Shown here one piece after another: positions 8,129 through 17,061 of a stretch of 64,000 nt of DNA (within the stretch, counting starts at the first letter, position 1; each line of letters begins with the position of its first letter). A model generated the notes under the pieces. That model had not been told where the DNA came from. It did not search any database and saw only the letters and a program-made list of their open reading frames with translations. Origin of the DNA: Streptomyces sp. NRRL B-24484 (lineage in GTDB: Bacteria; Actinomycetota; Actinomycetes; Streptomycetales; Streptomycetaceae); assembly GCF_000717715.1 (NCBI RefSeq), contig NZ_JOAI01000050.1:33109-97108 (forward strand), given 5' to 3'. Position numbers and translations under genes: made by a program.

Positions 8129-8947
8129 CTATTCTTCCACAGCTCCGGCTGTCGGCCGAAATCGGCCGGCCTCCTCGTCCCAGACCAGGCCGAGCAGGTT
8201 GAGCGCCTCGCGCTCCTTCTTGTCGAAGGCGCCCTGCTGCCAGCGGGCGACCAGGTCGGGCCGGTTGGCCAGGGTCCGGGCGAAGGCCTGCTCGCGCCGC
8301 CAGCGCGCGATCCTGCCGTGGTGGCCGCTGAGCAGCACCTCCGGCACCTCGCGGCCGCGCCACTCGGCGGGCTTGGTGTAGACGGGGCCTTCCAGCAGGT
8401 CGGCCATGGCACCGGGGGCGAAGGAGTCGTCCCGGTGGGACTCGGCGTTGCCCAGCACGCCCGGCAGCAGCCGGGCGACGGCCTCGACCATCACCAGGAC
8501 GGCCACCTCGCCGCCCGCCAGCACGTAGTCGCCGATCGACGCCTCGACCACCGGCATACGGGTGGCGGCCTCGTCGATGACCCGGCGGTCGATGCCCTCG
8601 TAGCGGGCCGGGGCGAAAGCGAGCCAGGAGCGGCCGGCCAGTTCCTGGGCGAGCTCCTGGGTGAAGGGGCGGCCGCTCGGGGTGGGGACGACCAGGGTCG
8701 GCACCTCGCCGGCCGGCCCCTGGGCGAGGACGGCGTCCAGGGCGGCGCCCCACGGCTCGGGCTTCATCACCATGCCGGGCCCGCCGCCGTACGGGGTGTC
8801 GTCGACGGTGCGGTGCACGTCGGTGGTCCAGCTGCGCAGGTCGTGCAGGTGGACGTCGAGCTGGCCGCGCGCCCTTGCCTTGCCGACCAGCGAGACGTTC
8901 AGCGGCTCCAGGTACTCGGGGAAGATCGTGACGACGTCGATCCGCAT
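8129..8947 (-). CDS. trmD: tRNA (guanosine(37)-N1)-methyltransferase TrmD
   Basis: A 272-residue SPOUT methyltransferase that methylates G37 next to the anticodon in tRNAs reading CNN codons, preventing +1 frameshifting. Motifs include the start [32 protein letters not shown] and the trefoil-knot SAM site [18 protein letters not shown] with [11 protein letters not shown] at 8945-8947 lies one base beyond the rimM stop, implying translational coupling. The last codons (GAA GAA TAG) overlap the -10-like element of the putative rplS promoter. Confidence 0.97.
   Translation of the reverse strand: MRIDVVTIFPEYLEPLNVSLVGKARARGQLDVHLHDLRSWTTDVHRTVDDTPYGGGPGMVMKPEPWGAALDAVLAQGPAGEVPTLVVPTPSGRPFTQELAQELAGRSWLAFAPARYEGIDRRVIDEAATRMPVVEASIGDYVLAGGEVAVLVMVEAVARLLPGVLGNAESHRDDSFAPGAMADLLEGPVYTKPAEWRGREVPEVLLSGHHGRIARWRREQAFARTLANRPDLVARWQQGAFDKKEREALNLLGLVWDEEAGRFRPTAGAVEE
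8131..8160 (-). promoter_or_regulatory. Putative rplS promoter inside the 3' end of trmD
   Basis: On the minus strand a TTCGGC (8155-8160) is separated by 18 bases from AAGAAT (8131-8136). The same arrangement, TTCGGG-18-CAGAAT with the shared core GAGCTGTGGNAGAATNG, precedes rpsP at 10708-10737. The identical spacing and core in front of two ribosomal protein genes support a real promoter, although the -35 is not canonical. Confidence 0.5.
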
Positions 8948-8948
8948 C

Positions 8949-9617
<669 letters not shown>

Positions 9618-9660
9618 GGTGATCGTTCTCCTGGGGTGTTGCCGCGCTCCACGGCGCGTT

Positions 9661-9698
9661 CCTGGCTCTGACTGACCTGGCTCTGACTGACCTGGCTG
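9661..9698. repeat. 15-bp tandem repeat upstream of rimM
   Basis: Two exact copies of CCTGGCTCTGACTGA and half of a third lie 44-81 bases upstream of the rimM start. The 280-base gap between the KH gene and rimM is otherwise GC-rich and holds no gene. Confidence 0.85.
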
Positions 9699-9830
9699 CC
9701 ACCGGGCCCGGCTGCGACCGTCCCGACCTCGGCCGCCCCTGCGCCGACCGGTCCCGCGCGGTCCTGCCCGGGCCGACCCGGGCCGACCTCGACCGGCCCG
9801 GATCCGCCCGCCGGACGGTGAACGCCAGAA

Positions 9831-9865
9831 GGGCCGGCCGGGACGACGTGCGTCCCGGCCGGCCC
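9831..9865 (-). terminator. Strong hairpin between the KH gene and rimM
   Basis: A perfect 15-bp inverted repeat (GGGCCGGCCGGGACG with its complement) around a 5-base loop. It lies 33 bases after the KH-protein stop, so it probably ends or attenuates the rpsP-KH transcript before rimM-trmD. Confidence 0.7.
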
Positions 9866-9897
9866 CTGGTACCTGACGATGACCTGACGGCTCCGCG

Positions 9898-10137
9898 TCA
9901 GCGGATGCTGTCCACGTCGACGAGGTCGACCCGGACGTTGCGGCCGCCGAGCGCACCCACCACGGTACGCAGTGCGCGGGCCGTACGGCCCCCGCGGCCG
10001 ATCACCTTGCCGAGGTCGTCGGGGTGCACCCGGACCTCGATGGTGTTGCCCCGGCGAAGGTTGCGCGAACGCACCTGCACCTCGTCGGGGTGCTCGACGA
10101 TGCCCTTCACCAGGTGGTCGAGGGCTTCCTCGATCAT
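9898..10137 (-). CDS. KH-domain RNA-binding protein (YlqC/KhpA-like)
   Basis: A 79-residue protein with a single KH domain; the RNA-contacting loop is the [13 protein letters not shown] segment. Such KhpA-like proteins sit between rpsP and rimM in many Gram-positive bacteria and bind RNA, often together with a Jag/KhpB partner. ATG at 10135-10137 lies two bases after the rpsP stop, consistent with coupling. Acts in the cytoplasm; targets cannot be inferred. Confidence 0.95.
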   Translation of the reverse strand: MIEEALDHLVKGIVEHPDEVQVRSRNLRRGNTIEVRVHPDDLGKVIGRGGRTARALRTVVGALGGRNVRVDLVDVDSIR

Positions 10138-10139
10138 GC

Positions 10140-10571
10140 TCAGGCCTCGGTGGAGGCGGCCTCGGCGTCAGCCTCGGCCTTGTCCGCCTTCTTGGCCTTC
10201 GGGGTGATGGCAACACCGGTGGTGCTGTCCTCGAAGCCGGCGACGGCCTTGGCGAACAGGTGCGAGAAGTCCTCGACCTTGGGCTCGGCGACCTTCAGCG
10301 GCTCCGGCGCGGGCAGGCCCTTGAACTTCTGCCAGTCACCGGTCAGCTTGAGGATGGCGAGGACCGGCTCGGTCGGCTGGGCGCCGACGGACAGCCAGTA
10401 CTGGGCGCGGTCGCCGTCGACCTCGATCTTCGAGGGGTTGTAGGTCGGCTGGTAGATGCCGATCTCCTCGATCGCGCGGCCGTCACGCTTGGTGCGGGAG
10501 TCGGCGACGACGATGCGGTAGTGCGGGGAGCGAATCTTGCCGAGACGCTTCAGCTTGATCTTGACTGCCAC
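10140..10571 (-). CDS. rpsP: 30S ribosomal protein bS16
   Basis: A 143-residue bS16 with the family start [20 protein letters not shown] and motif [12 protein letters not shown]. The conserved part ends near residue 85; the remainder is the Ala/Glu/Lys-rich tail common in actinobacteria. GTG at 10569-10571 has AGGAG ten bases upstream. It heads the rpsP-KH unit, with the rimM and trmD genes following beyond a strong hairpin. Confidence 0.97.
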   Translation of the reverse strand: MAVKIKLKRLGKIRSPHYRIVVADSRTKRDGRAIEEIGIYQPTYNPSKIEVDGDRAQYWLSVGAQPTEPVLAILKLTGDWQKFKGLPAPEPLKVAEPKVEDFSHLFAKAVAGFEDSTTGVAITPKAKKADKAEADAEAASTEA

Positions 10572-11036
10572 GGGAGTGGATTCTCCTGGAGTTGACGTGG
10601 GTGAGCGGCCGCTGCCACCGCGTGGGGTTGCGGCGACCGGCCGTTCAAGGGACACGCCAGCCGTAGGAGAGAGGGGTCCTGCCCGGCTGCCGAGTACTCA
10701 GCTGTCCATTCTGCCACAGCTCGGCCGGGCACCCGAACCGGCCCGCGCGGGCACCGGCGGGGCGAGGACGCGGAAGGAGCCGAGGCAGCGGCTCGGAACG
10801 GGACGGCGGCTCGGGCGTGAGAACGCACCGGCACCGCCGGGGAGCCGGACGAGGAGGGCGCCGGGCACGACACGGAGCCCCGGCAGCGTTCTGCCGGGGG
10901 CGGTGCACGGCGACAGCGCGGACGACCGCACTGCAGACCGGCCCGACCGAGGGCCCCCGCCCCCGGTAGAGCCGAGCACAGCGAACTGTCGAAACGGAGG
11001 GTGGTCACCGACGGCACGAGGGCCGCCGGACGGTAC
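10572..11036. other. Leader and upstream region of rpsP
   Basis: About 465 bases without a gene between rpsP and the HExxH-protein gene. It contains the rpsP promoter-like element (10708-10737). The remaining 300 bases are GC-rich with no recognisable protein, hairpin or repeat of note. Confidence 0.5.
10708..10737 (-). promoter_or_regulatory. Putative rpsP promoter
   Basis: Minus-strand TTCGGG (10732-10737) and CAGAAT (10708-10713) are spaced by 18 bases, with the core GAGCTGTGGNAGAATNG also seen before rplS. It lies about 137 bases upstream of the rpsP start, leaving a leader long enough for regulation. Confidence 0.5.
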
Positions 11037-11615
11037 TCAGCCGATCTTGAACGGCTGCTGGCAGGCGCCGCAGACGATGGACGCCTGTGCGAGCACGGAG
11101 GGGACGACACGGACGTTCCGCCCGCAACCGCACACCGCCTTGACGCGCACGCCGCCACCGGACGAGCCGTGCCGCGCCGCAGGACCGCGGAAGGCCCGGT
11201 GGCCGCCCTCGCCCGCGACGGCGAGCTGGTGGGCGCCGAGGGCGCGCTCCAGCCGCTCGATGGTGTCGGCGTACCTGTCCTGCGTCTCCTTGAGCATGGT
11301 CACCTGGGAGAAGCCGCTACTGGCGTGCGGTTCGACCGGGTGGGCCAGCCCGAGCTCGGAGGCGAGCATCAGGAAGCGCCGGTTGTGGTAGCGACCGGCC
11401 CGCGAGGTGTCGCGGATCTCCCGCGCGGCGGCCAGTCCGTGGGCGGCTTCGTGCAGCAGGCGCTCGAAACCGAGCCGGGTGCCGCACGCCGAGGAGGACT
11501 CGCCGATCAGCGCCTCGGGCGAGGCGAGATCGGGCAGGTCCTGGTGGTGGGCCTGGATGTCGCTCCAGGCGGCGGCCAGTTCGGCCGCGAGGACGAGAGG
11601 CTGTGTCGTGCTCAC
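11037..11615 (-). CDS. SprT-like putative zinc metallopeptidase with C-terminal zinc ribbon
   Basis: A 192-residue protein from the GTG at 11613-11615 (VSTTQPLVLAAELAAAW). It carries HEAAH, an HExxH metallopeptidase signature, near residue 55, followed by the conserved stretch DTSRAGRYHNRRFLMLASEL. The last 40 residues hold a four-cysteine zinc ribbon (CGCG and CGACQ). HExxH plus a C-terminal zinc ribbon is the layout of SprT-like proteases, some of which act on DNA-protein crosslinks, but here function is only an inference. Similar proteins are, from memory, common in Streptomyces accessory and plasmid DNA. No clear SD precedes this GTG; the frame stays open to an ATG at 11750, so the start is uncertain. 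Confidence 0.75.
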   Translation of the reverse strand: MSTTQPLVLAAELAAAWSDIQAHHQDLPDLASPEALIGESSSACGTRLGFERLLHEAAHGLAAAREIRDTSRAGRYHNRRFLMLASELGLAHPVEPHASSGFSQVTMLKETQDRYADTIERLERALGAHQLAVAGEGGHRAFRGPAARHGSSGGGVRVKAVCGCGRNVRVVPSVLAQASIVCGACQQPFKIG

Positions 11616-12082
11616 GCTGGACCAACGATGGAGAGAGGGCCGATGTTCCGCGAGTTCCCGCTCACCGGGAATTCCCAGCAATCTCTCAGGAATGCGCACC
11701 CGCTCCTGAATTGCGTTGTTCTGACCTGACGCAAGACCAACCCCCTGCATCTGTGGACCCGTCGATTCTCGGCGGGCTCTCGGCTATCACCCGGGAACGC
11801 GCACGCCGCCCCTAGGCGGACGGCCCGCAGCCCGGTCAAAATTGACAGGGCCACGGGCCGTATACCGTACCGCTTGTTTCGCACCGCCGGGAGTTGACCG
11901 GCGAGTAGCATCGACGAGCAGTGTGCAAACCTCGGTTAACAATCCGCTGAATCGGCATCGAATTGCAACGGACCCGGTTCCGTAACGGCTTCGGTTTGTA
12001 CCGTTCCCGGCCCGGTGCCGGTCATCCGTTCCACGATCGTTGACGGCCCCGACGGCCCCGGCTGCCCCGGACGGTCGGCCGG
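11616..12082. other. Relatively AT-rich intergenic region between proS and the HExxH gene
   Basis: About 467 bases, including the least GC-rich stretch of the left half (about 11860-12010). The part nearest the HExxH gene (11616-11750) could encode an N-terminal extension. No tRNA, insertion sequence or strong hairpin is visible. Promoters for the HExxH gene are expected here but no well-spaced -35/-10 pair stands out. Confidence 0.5.
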
Positions 12083-13495
12083 TCAGTAGGCGCGGGCGAC
12101 GATCGCGATGTTGCCGGGCTGGTCGTCGGTCTCCGGGACGGAGCCGTCGGCGGCGACGATGCAGCGCACCGAGACGCCCTGCTCGGCCAGCTCGGCCTCG
12201 CCCTCCGGGCCGAGGTCGGCCCAGGAGATGCGGCCCCAGCCGGTGCCGGCGGCCTCGACGGCCTCCTCGACGGAGGCGACGTCGACCGTACGGGCCTCGC
12301 GGCGCTCGCGGGACTGGCGGAGCAGCAGCTCCTGGTCCTCGTCGAGGATGCCGGGCACGACCGCGGCCAGGGAGTCGACGGAGACGGGCTCCTTGCCGCC
12401 GGCGATCCGGCGGACCAGCATCGCGGTGCCGTTCTCCAGGTCGCGCGGGCCGACCTCGATGCGCAGCGGAACGCCCTTGAGCTCCCAGTCGACGGCGCGG
12501 CGGCCGAACGGGGTGTCCGTCCGGTCGTCGACCACGACGCGCACGCCCGCGGCCTCCAGGGCGGCGCCGATCTCGCGGACCTTGGCGAGCACGGCGTCGT
12601 CGCCCTTGATCGCCAGCACCACGGCCTGGACGGCGGCCAGGCGCGGCGGCACCCGCAGGCCGCTGTCGTCGCCGTGGGACATGATCAGGCCGCCGACCAT
12701 GCGGGTGGAGACGCCCCAGGAGGTCTGCCAGACGTGCTCCCGCTCGGCGCCCTGCAGCTGGTACGTGGTGTTGAAGGCCTTGGCGAAGTTCTGGCCCAGC
12801 TCGTGGCTGGTGCCCATCTGCAGGGCCTTGCCGTCACCCATCATGCCTTCGAGGGTGAGGGTGTTGATGGCGCCGGCGAAGCGCTCGCGGGCGGTCTTGC
12901 GGCCGAGCACCACGTCGATGCCCAGCACGTTGGTCATGAAGTCGCCGTACACCTCGGTGTGGATGCGCGAGGCGTAGGCGCGGGCGTCCTCGTAGGTGGC
13001 GTGGGCGGTGTGGCCCTCCTGCCAGAGGAACTCGGTGGTGCGCAGGAAGACGCGCGGGCGCAGTTCCCAGCGGACGACGTTGGCCCACTGGTTGATCAGC
13101 AGCGGCAGGTCCCGGTGGCTCTGGACCCACTTCGAGAAGTACTCGTTGATGATCGTCTCGGAGGTGGGGCGGACGACGACCGGCTCCTCCAGCTCCTTGC
13201 CGCCGCCGTGCGTGACCACGGCGAGCTCGGGCGCGAAGCCCTCGACGTGCTCGGCCTCCTTGGTCAGGTAGGACTGCGGGATGAACATCGGGAAGTACGC
13301 GTTCTGGGCGCCGGCGCGCTTGATGCGGGCGTCCATCTCCTGCTGCATCCGCTCCCACAGGCTGTACCCGTACGGTCGGATCACCATCGTTCCGCGCACC
13401 GGACCGTTGTCGGCCAGCTCGGCCTTGTTGATCAGGTCCTGGTACCAGCGGGGAAAGTCTTCCGACTGGGGAGTGAGTACGGGTGTCTTGGCCAT
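12083..13495 (-). CDS. proS: Prolyl-tRNA synthetase, archaeal/eukaryote-type
   Basis: A 470-residue class II synthetase charging tRNA-Pro with proline. Motif 2 is RTTEFLWQEGHTAH and motif 3 is GLIMSHGDDSGLRVPPRLA; the TXE proline-site segment VRPTSETII is present. No editing (INS) domain lies between motifs 2 and 3, and the protein ends in a Tyr, both traits of the archaeal/eukaryote-like class rather than the longer bacterial class. ATG at 13493-13495, with no clear SD. Whether the genome carries a second, bacterial-type proS outside this window cannot be told. Confidence 0.95.
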   Translation of the reverse strand: MAKTPVLTPQSEDFPRWYQDLINKAELADNGPVRGTMVIRPYGYSLWERMQQEMDARIKRAGAQNAYFPMFIPQSYLTKEAEHVEGFAPELAVVTHGGGKELEEPVVVRPTSETIINEYFSKWVQSHRDLPLLINQWANVVRWELRPRVFLRTTEFLWQEGHTAHATYEDARAYASRIHTEVYGDFMTNVLGIDVVLGRKTARERFAGAINTLTLEGMMGDGKALQMGTSHELGQNFAKAFNTTYQLQGAEREHVWQTSWGVSTRMVGGLIMSHGDDSGLRVPPRLAAVQAVVLAIKGDDAVLAKVREIGAALEAAGVRVVVDDRTDTPFGRRAVDWELKGVPLRIEVGPRDLENGTAMLVRRIAGGKEPVSVDSLAAVVPGILDEDQELLLRQSRERREARTVDVASVEEAVEAAGTGWGRISWADLGPEGEAELAEQGVSVRCIVAADGSVPETDDQPGNIAIVARAY

Positions 13496-13694
13496 GGGGC
13501 GAATGGTACGGCGATCGACCTGTCGACCGTGAATCCGTTTCACCGGCGCACTGCGGGGGCGCACACCTCGGCGCACGGACACTCCCTGCACACCTCTGGA
13601 CGGCGGGGCCCGGGCGCTGTTCGCTGGGAGGCGGGGCGGGACACGACCGGGGGGAGCCGGAGCATCGGACGCACACACCGAATGGGAGGCCGCG

Positions 13695-14513
13695 ATGGCT
13701 TCAGCGCAGGTGACCGGTACGACCGCGCAGCGCCCGCACGCGGGCGGCGGAGCGGGGTCGCACGGTCGGGCGCGTGACTGGGCGGAGATCCAGGAGCGGA
13801 TGCTGGTGCCGCTCTACCAGGCGGTATACCGCCGGCTGGAGGTCGGTCCGGCGACGAGCCTGCTCGGCCTCGGCTGCCGCTCGGGGCTCGCCCTGCTGCT
13901 CGCCGCGGAACGCGGCGCGCAGGTGGCCGGGCTGGAGCCGGAGGCGGAGCTGCGCGAGCTCGCGGAGGGCCGGCGGCTGCGGGTGGCGGGAGTCGGCGGT
14001 GTCGACCGGTCGGGTCAACCCGTCCCCCGCTCGGCGTATTCGCTGGTCACCGTTTTCGAGGAGCTCGCCTACGTGGCGGATCCGGCGGTGCTCGTGCTGG
14101 AGGCCGCGGCGCTCACGCTGCAGGGCGGGCACGTGGTGCTGGCCGGCTGGGGTCCGCCGGAGCGGTGCGAGAGCGCGGGCGTGCTGGAGGTGGCCCGGCG
14201 CCGGTCGGCCCGGACGCCGTCCTCCGACCCGTTCGCCCTGAGCGCCCCCGGCGCACTGGAGGAACTGTGCGCGGGCGTCGGGCTCCGACCCGCCGGCAGC
14301 GGCCGGGTCAGCTGCCCCTTCGCGTACCCGGACCTCGACAGTGCGGTGCGCGGCATGCTCTCCACCGGTCTGTACGAGGGCGCGATCGAGGAGTGGGGGC
14401 CGGCGCTGGTGACCAAGGAGCTGGAGGAGGCGCTGCACCCCTTCGTGCAGGCGGACGCCTCCGTCCGGATGGCCAACGTGTTCCGGTACGTGGTGGCCGA
14501 GCAGCCCCGCTGA
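13695..14513 (+). CDS. Class I SAM-dependent methyltransferase-like protein
   Basis: A 272-residue protein with a degenerate SAM-binding motif I (SLLGLGCRSGLALLLAAERG) near residues 57-75 and an acidic residue ending strand 2 (AGLEPEAEL). The rest fits the Rossmann fold of class I methyltransferases: VTVFEELAYVADP, then VVLAGWGPPERC. No substrate can be inferred. ATG at 13695 has GGAGG five bases upstream (GGGAGGCCGCG). It is divergent from proS, separated by about 200 bases. Confidence 0.8.
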   Translation: MASAQVTGTTAQRPHAGGGAGSHGRARDWAEIQERMLVPLYQAVYRRLEVGPATSLLGLGCRSGLALLLAAERGAQVAGLEPEAELRELAEGRRLRVAGVGGVDRSGQPVPRSAYSLVTVFEELAYVADPAVLVLEAAALTLQGGHVVLAGWGPPERCESAGVLEVARRRSARTPSSDPFALSAPGALEELCAGVGLRPAGSGRVSCPFAYPDLDSAVRGMLSTGLYEGAIEEWGPALVTKELEEALHPFVQADASVRMANVFRYVVAEQPR

Positions 14514-14618
14514 TCCACCGCGGGCCCGGGGCGGACGTACGGACGCCCGCCCCGGCCCCGGACGCGCTCGGGCCGGAACGCTCACCGCGACGGGCCCGCG
14601 GGCCGGTGGCCGACCGGC

Positions 14619-15161
14619 TCAGCGGTCGAGCGGGGCCCACTCCTCTGCGGTCAGCGCGTACCGCTCGTGGTCGCGCCAGGCGCCGGAGAGGAACAGCATC
14701 CGCGGGGTGAAGCCCTCGTGCCGGAAGCCGAGCCGCTCGGCCATGGCGATGGAGCGGGCGTTGTCGGGCTGGACGTTGATCTCCAGCCGGTGCAGGCCCA
14801 GTCCGCCGCGCTCGCCCGGGGCGAAGCACCGGTCGACCACCAGCTGCATGCCCTCGGACATCCGCCCGGTGCCGGCGTACGGCAGGTAGGAGTCGTAGCC
14901 GAGGGCGCCGTTGCAGAAGCGGCCCATCACGATGTTGGCCACGTTGCACTTGCCGACGAGCCCGCCGGTGGCGACGTCCTCGATCAGGAAGGTGTGCAGG
15001 CCGGGCCCCTGACGGTCCAGCAGCTCGGCGAGGCCGTCCGGCTCCACCGGGTTCCACCGCCCTATGTGCTCGGCCGAGCGGCGCACCGCCTCGGCGTACG
15101 GAGCCACGTCGTCCGGTCGGGGTTCCCTGATCCTCACTCGCACACCACCATCATCGGGCAT
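14619..15161 (-). CDS. GNAT family N-acetyltransferase (RimJ/RimL-like)
   Basis: A 180-residue acetyltransferase. It has the RimJ-type opening VRIREPRPDDVAPYAEAV, the beta-4 core GALGYDSYLPYAGTGRMSEG containing an acetyl-CoA-binding loop, and the C-terminal NARSIAMAERLGFRHEGFTP segment. Probable substrates are N-terminal or side-chain amines of a protein or small molecule; not determinable here. Start ATG at 15159-15161 (MPDDGGVRVRIREP). It converges with the upstream methyltransferase gene, 105 bases apart. Confidence 0.88.
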   Translation of the reverse strand: MPDDGGVRVRIREPRPDDVAPYAEAVRRSAEHIGRWNPVEPDGLAELLDRQGPGLHTFLIEDVATGGLVGKCNVANIVMGRFCNGALGYDSYLPYAGTGRMSEGMQLVVDRCFAPGERGGLGLHRLEINVQPDNARSIAMAERLGFRHEGFTPRMLFLSGAWRDHERYALTAEEWAPLDR

Positions 15162-15307
15162 GTGTGCGGTCGGCCGCCGGGCGGCCCCGCCGGACGGCGT
15201 CGGCGGTGTCGGCCGACCGGCCGCGACGGGCCCGGGCGCAGGGCTCCGGAGACCCGGCCGGAGGGTCACGGCCCGGAGCCCCGGGCACAGGATCGGCTCC
15301 GGAGACG

Positions 15308-15350
15308 CCGACGGCCCGCCGCCCCGGGCGAGGGGGCGGCGGGCCGTCGG
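15308..15350 (-). terminator. ffh terminator
   Basis: A perfect 18-bp GC-rich stem (core GACGGCCCGCCGCCCC and its complement) around a 7-base loop, starting 10 bases past the ffh stop. No U-run. Confidence 0.75.
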
Positions 15351-15360
15351 TCGGGAACCG

Positions 15361-16929
15361 TCAGAGCAGGTCCTTGAACTCCTTGGGCAGTTCGAAGTCG
15401 GACGGGCCCTTGCCCGCACCGAGGCCGAAGGCGCCGCCCGGCGCGGCCTGCTGGCCCTGCCCGGCCGGGCCGAGGGCGCGGCGCTCGGCGGCGGCCGCCT
15501 CCTCCTGGGCCCGCTTCAGCGGGTTGCCGGACTTGCGCTTGCCCTTGGCGACCGGGGCCTTCTTGGCGGAGCGCTTGCCGCCGCCGCCCATCCCGGGGAT
15601 GCCCGGCATGCCGGGGATGCCCTTGCCCGAGGCCATCGCGGACATCATCTTGCGGGCCTCGAAGAACCGCTCGACCAGGTTGTTGACCTCGCCGACCTGG
15701 ACGCCGGAACCCTTGGCGATGCGGAGCCGGCGCGAGCCGTTGATCAGCTTCGGGTCGGTGCGCTCGGCCGGGGTCATCGACTTGATGATCGCGCCGACGC
15801 GGTCGACGTCCTTGTCGTCGATGTTGTTGATCTGGTCGCGGATCTGGCCCATGCCGGGCAGCATCCCCAGCAGCTTGGAGATCGAGCCCATCTTGCGGAC
15901 CTGCTCCAGCTGGGACAGGAAGTCGTCCAGCGTGAAGTCCTTGCCGCCGCCCTGCAGCTTGGAGGCCATCTTCTCGGCCTCGGCCTGCGAGAAGGTCTGC
16001 TCGGCCTTCTCGATGAGCGAGAGCATGTCGCCCATGCCGAGGATGCGCGAGGCCATCCGGTCCGGGTGGAAGGCGTCGAAGTCGTCGACCTTCTCGCCGT
16101 TCGAGGCGAACATGATCTGGCGGCCGGTCACGTGCGCGACCGAGAGCGCGGCACCGCCGCGGGCGTCGCCGTCGAGCTTGGAGAGCACCACGCCGGTGAA
16201 GTCGACGCCGTCGAGGAAGGCCTGCGCGGTGGTGACCGCGTCCTGGCCGACCATGGCGTCGACCACGAACAGGACCTCGTCGGGGCTGACCGCGGCCCGG
16301 ATGTCGGCGGCCTGCTGCATCATCTCGGCGTCGATGCCGAGGCGGCCGGCGGTGTCGACGACGACCACGTCGTACTGCTTCTGGCGGGCGTACTCGATCG
16401 AGTCGCGGGCGACCTTCACCGGGTCGCCGACGCCGTTGCCCGGCTCCGGGCCGTAGAAGGCCACGCCGGCGCGCTCGGCGACCACGCCGAGCTGGTTCAC
16501 CGCGTTGGGGCGCTGGAGGTCGCAGGCGACGAGCAGCGGGGTGTGCTTCTGCTGCTTCAGCCAGTGGCCGAGCTTGCCGGCGAGCGTGGTCTTGCCGGCG
16601 CCCTGGAGGCCGGCCAGCATGATGACGGTCGGGCCGTTCTTGGCGTAGCGCAGGCGGCGGGTCTCGCCGCCGAGGATGCTGATGAGCTCCTCGTTGACGA
16701 TCTTGATGATCTGCTGCGCCGGGTTCAGCGCGCCGGAGACCTCCGCGCCGAGGGCCCGGTCCTTGACCTGCTTGATGAAGGCCCGCACCACGGGCAGCGC
16801 GACGTCCGCCTCCAGCAGCGCGATCCGGATCTCGCGGGCGGTGGCGTCGATGTCCGCCTCGCTGAGGCGGCCCTTGCCCCGGAGGTTCTTGAACGTCGCT
16901 GCGAGGCGGTCGGAGAGAGTGTCGAACAC
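15361..16929 (-). CDS. ffh: Signal recognition particle protein Ffh
   Basis: A 522-residue GTPase that binds signal sequences and SRP RNA and docks with FtsY. The NG domain has G1 GLQGAGKTTLAGKL near residue 108, DTAGRLG and TKLDGDARGGAALS; a Met-rich M domain follows from about residue 325 (GMLPGMGQIRDQ, GSGVQVGEVNNLVERF). The end is Gly/Met/Lys-rich. The GTG at 16927-16929 gives VFDTLSDRLAATFKNL, the standard N-terminus; SD is weak. Its receptor gene ftsY lies about 8 kb away in this window. Confidence 0.97.
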   Translation of the reverse strand: MFDTLSDRLAATFKNLRGKGRLSEADIDATAREIRIALLEADVALPVVRAFIKQVKDRALGAEVSGALNPAQQIIKIVNEELISILGGETRRLRYAKNGPTVIMLAGLQGAGKTTLAGKLGHWLKQQKHTPLLVACDLQRPNAVNQLGVVAERAGVAFYGPEPGNGVGDPVKVARDSIEYARQKQYDVVVVDTAGRLGIDAEMMQQAADIRAAVSPDEVLFVVDAMVGQDAVTTAQAFLDGVDFTGVVLSKLDGDARGGAALSVAHVTGRQIMFASNGEKVDDFDAFHPDRMASRILGMGDMLSLIEKAEQTFSQAEAEKMASKLQGGGKDFTLDDFLSQLEQVRKMGSISKLLGMLPGMGQIRDQINNIDDKDVDRVGAIIKSMTPAERTDPKLINGSRRLRIAKGSGVQVGEVNNLVERFFEARKMMSAMASGKGIPGMPGIPGMGGGGKRSAKKAPVAKGKRKSGNPLKRAQEEAAAAERRALGPAGQGQQAAPGGAFGLGAGKGPSDFELPKEFKDLL

Positions 16930-17061
16930 GTCGGTCGCGGGTCCCTTGCGGCATGGGTACGGGTACTGTCGTCGCCCCCCAGGGTATCCGGCCGCCCGGC
17001 GAACGGTCTCCACCCCGGGATTCCCGCGGGCTCGCCGGCTCCCCGGCCGCCCGCGCGGGGC

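Noticed and set aside
11842..11866. TTGACA and TATACC as a promoter
   Set aside because: The spacing is only 13 bases, too short for a sigma-70-type promoter, and no gene follows in that direction.
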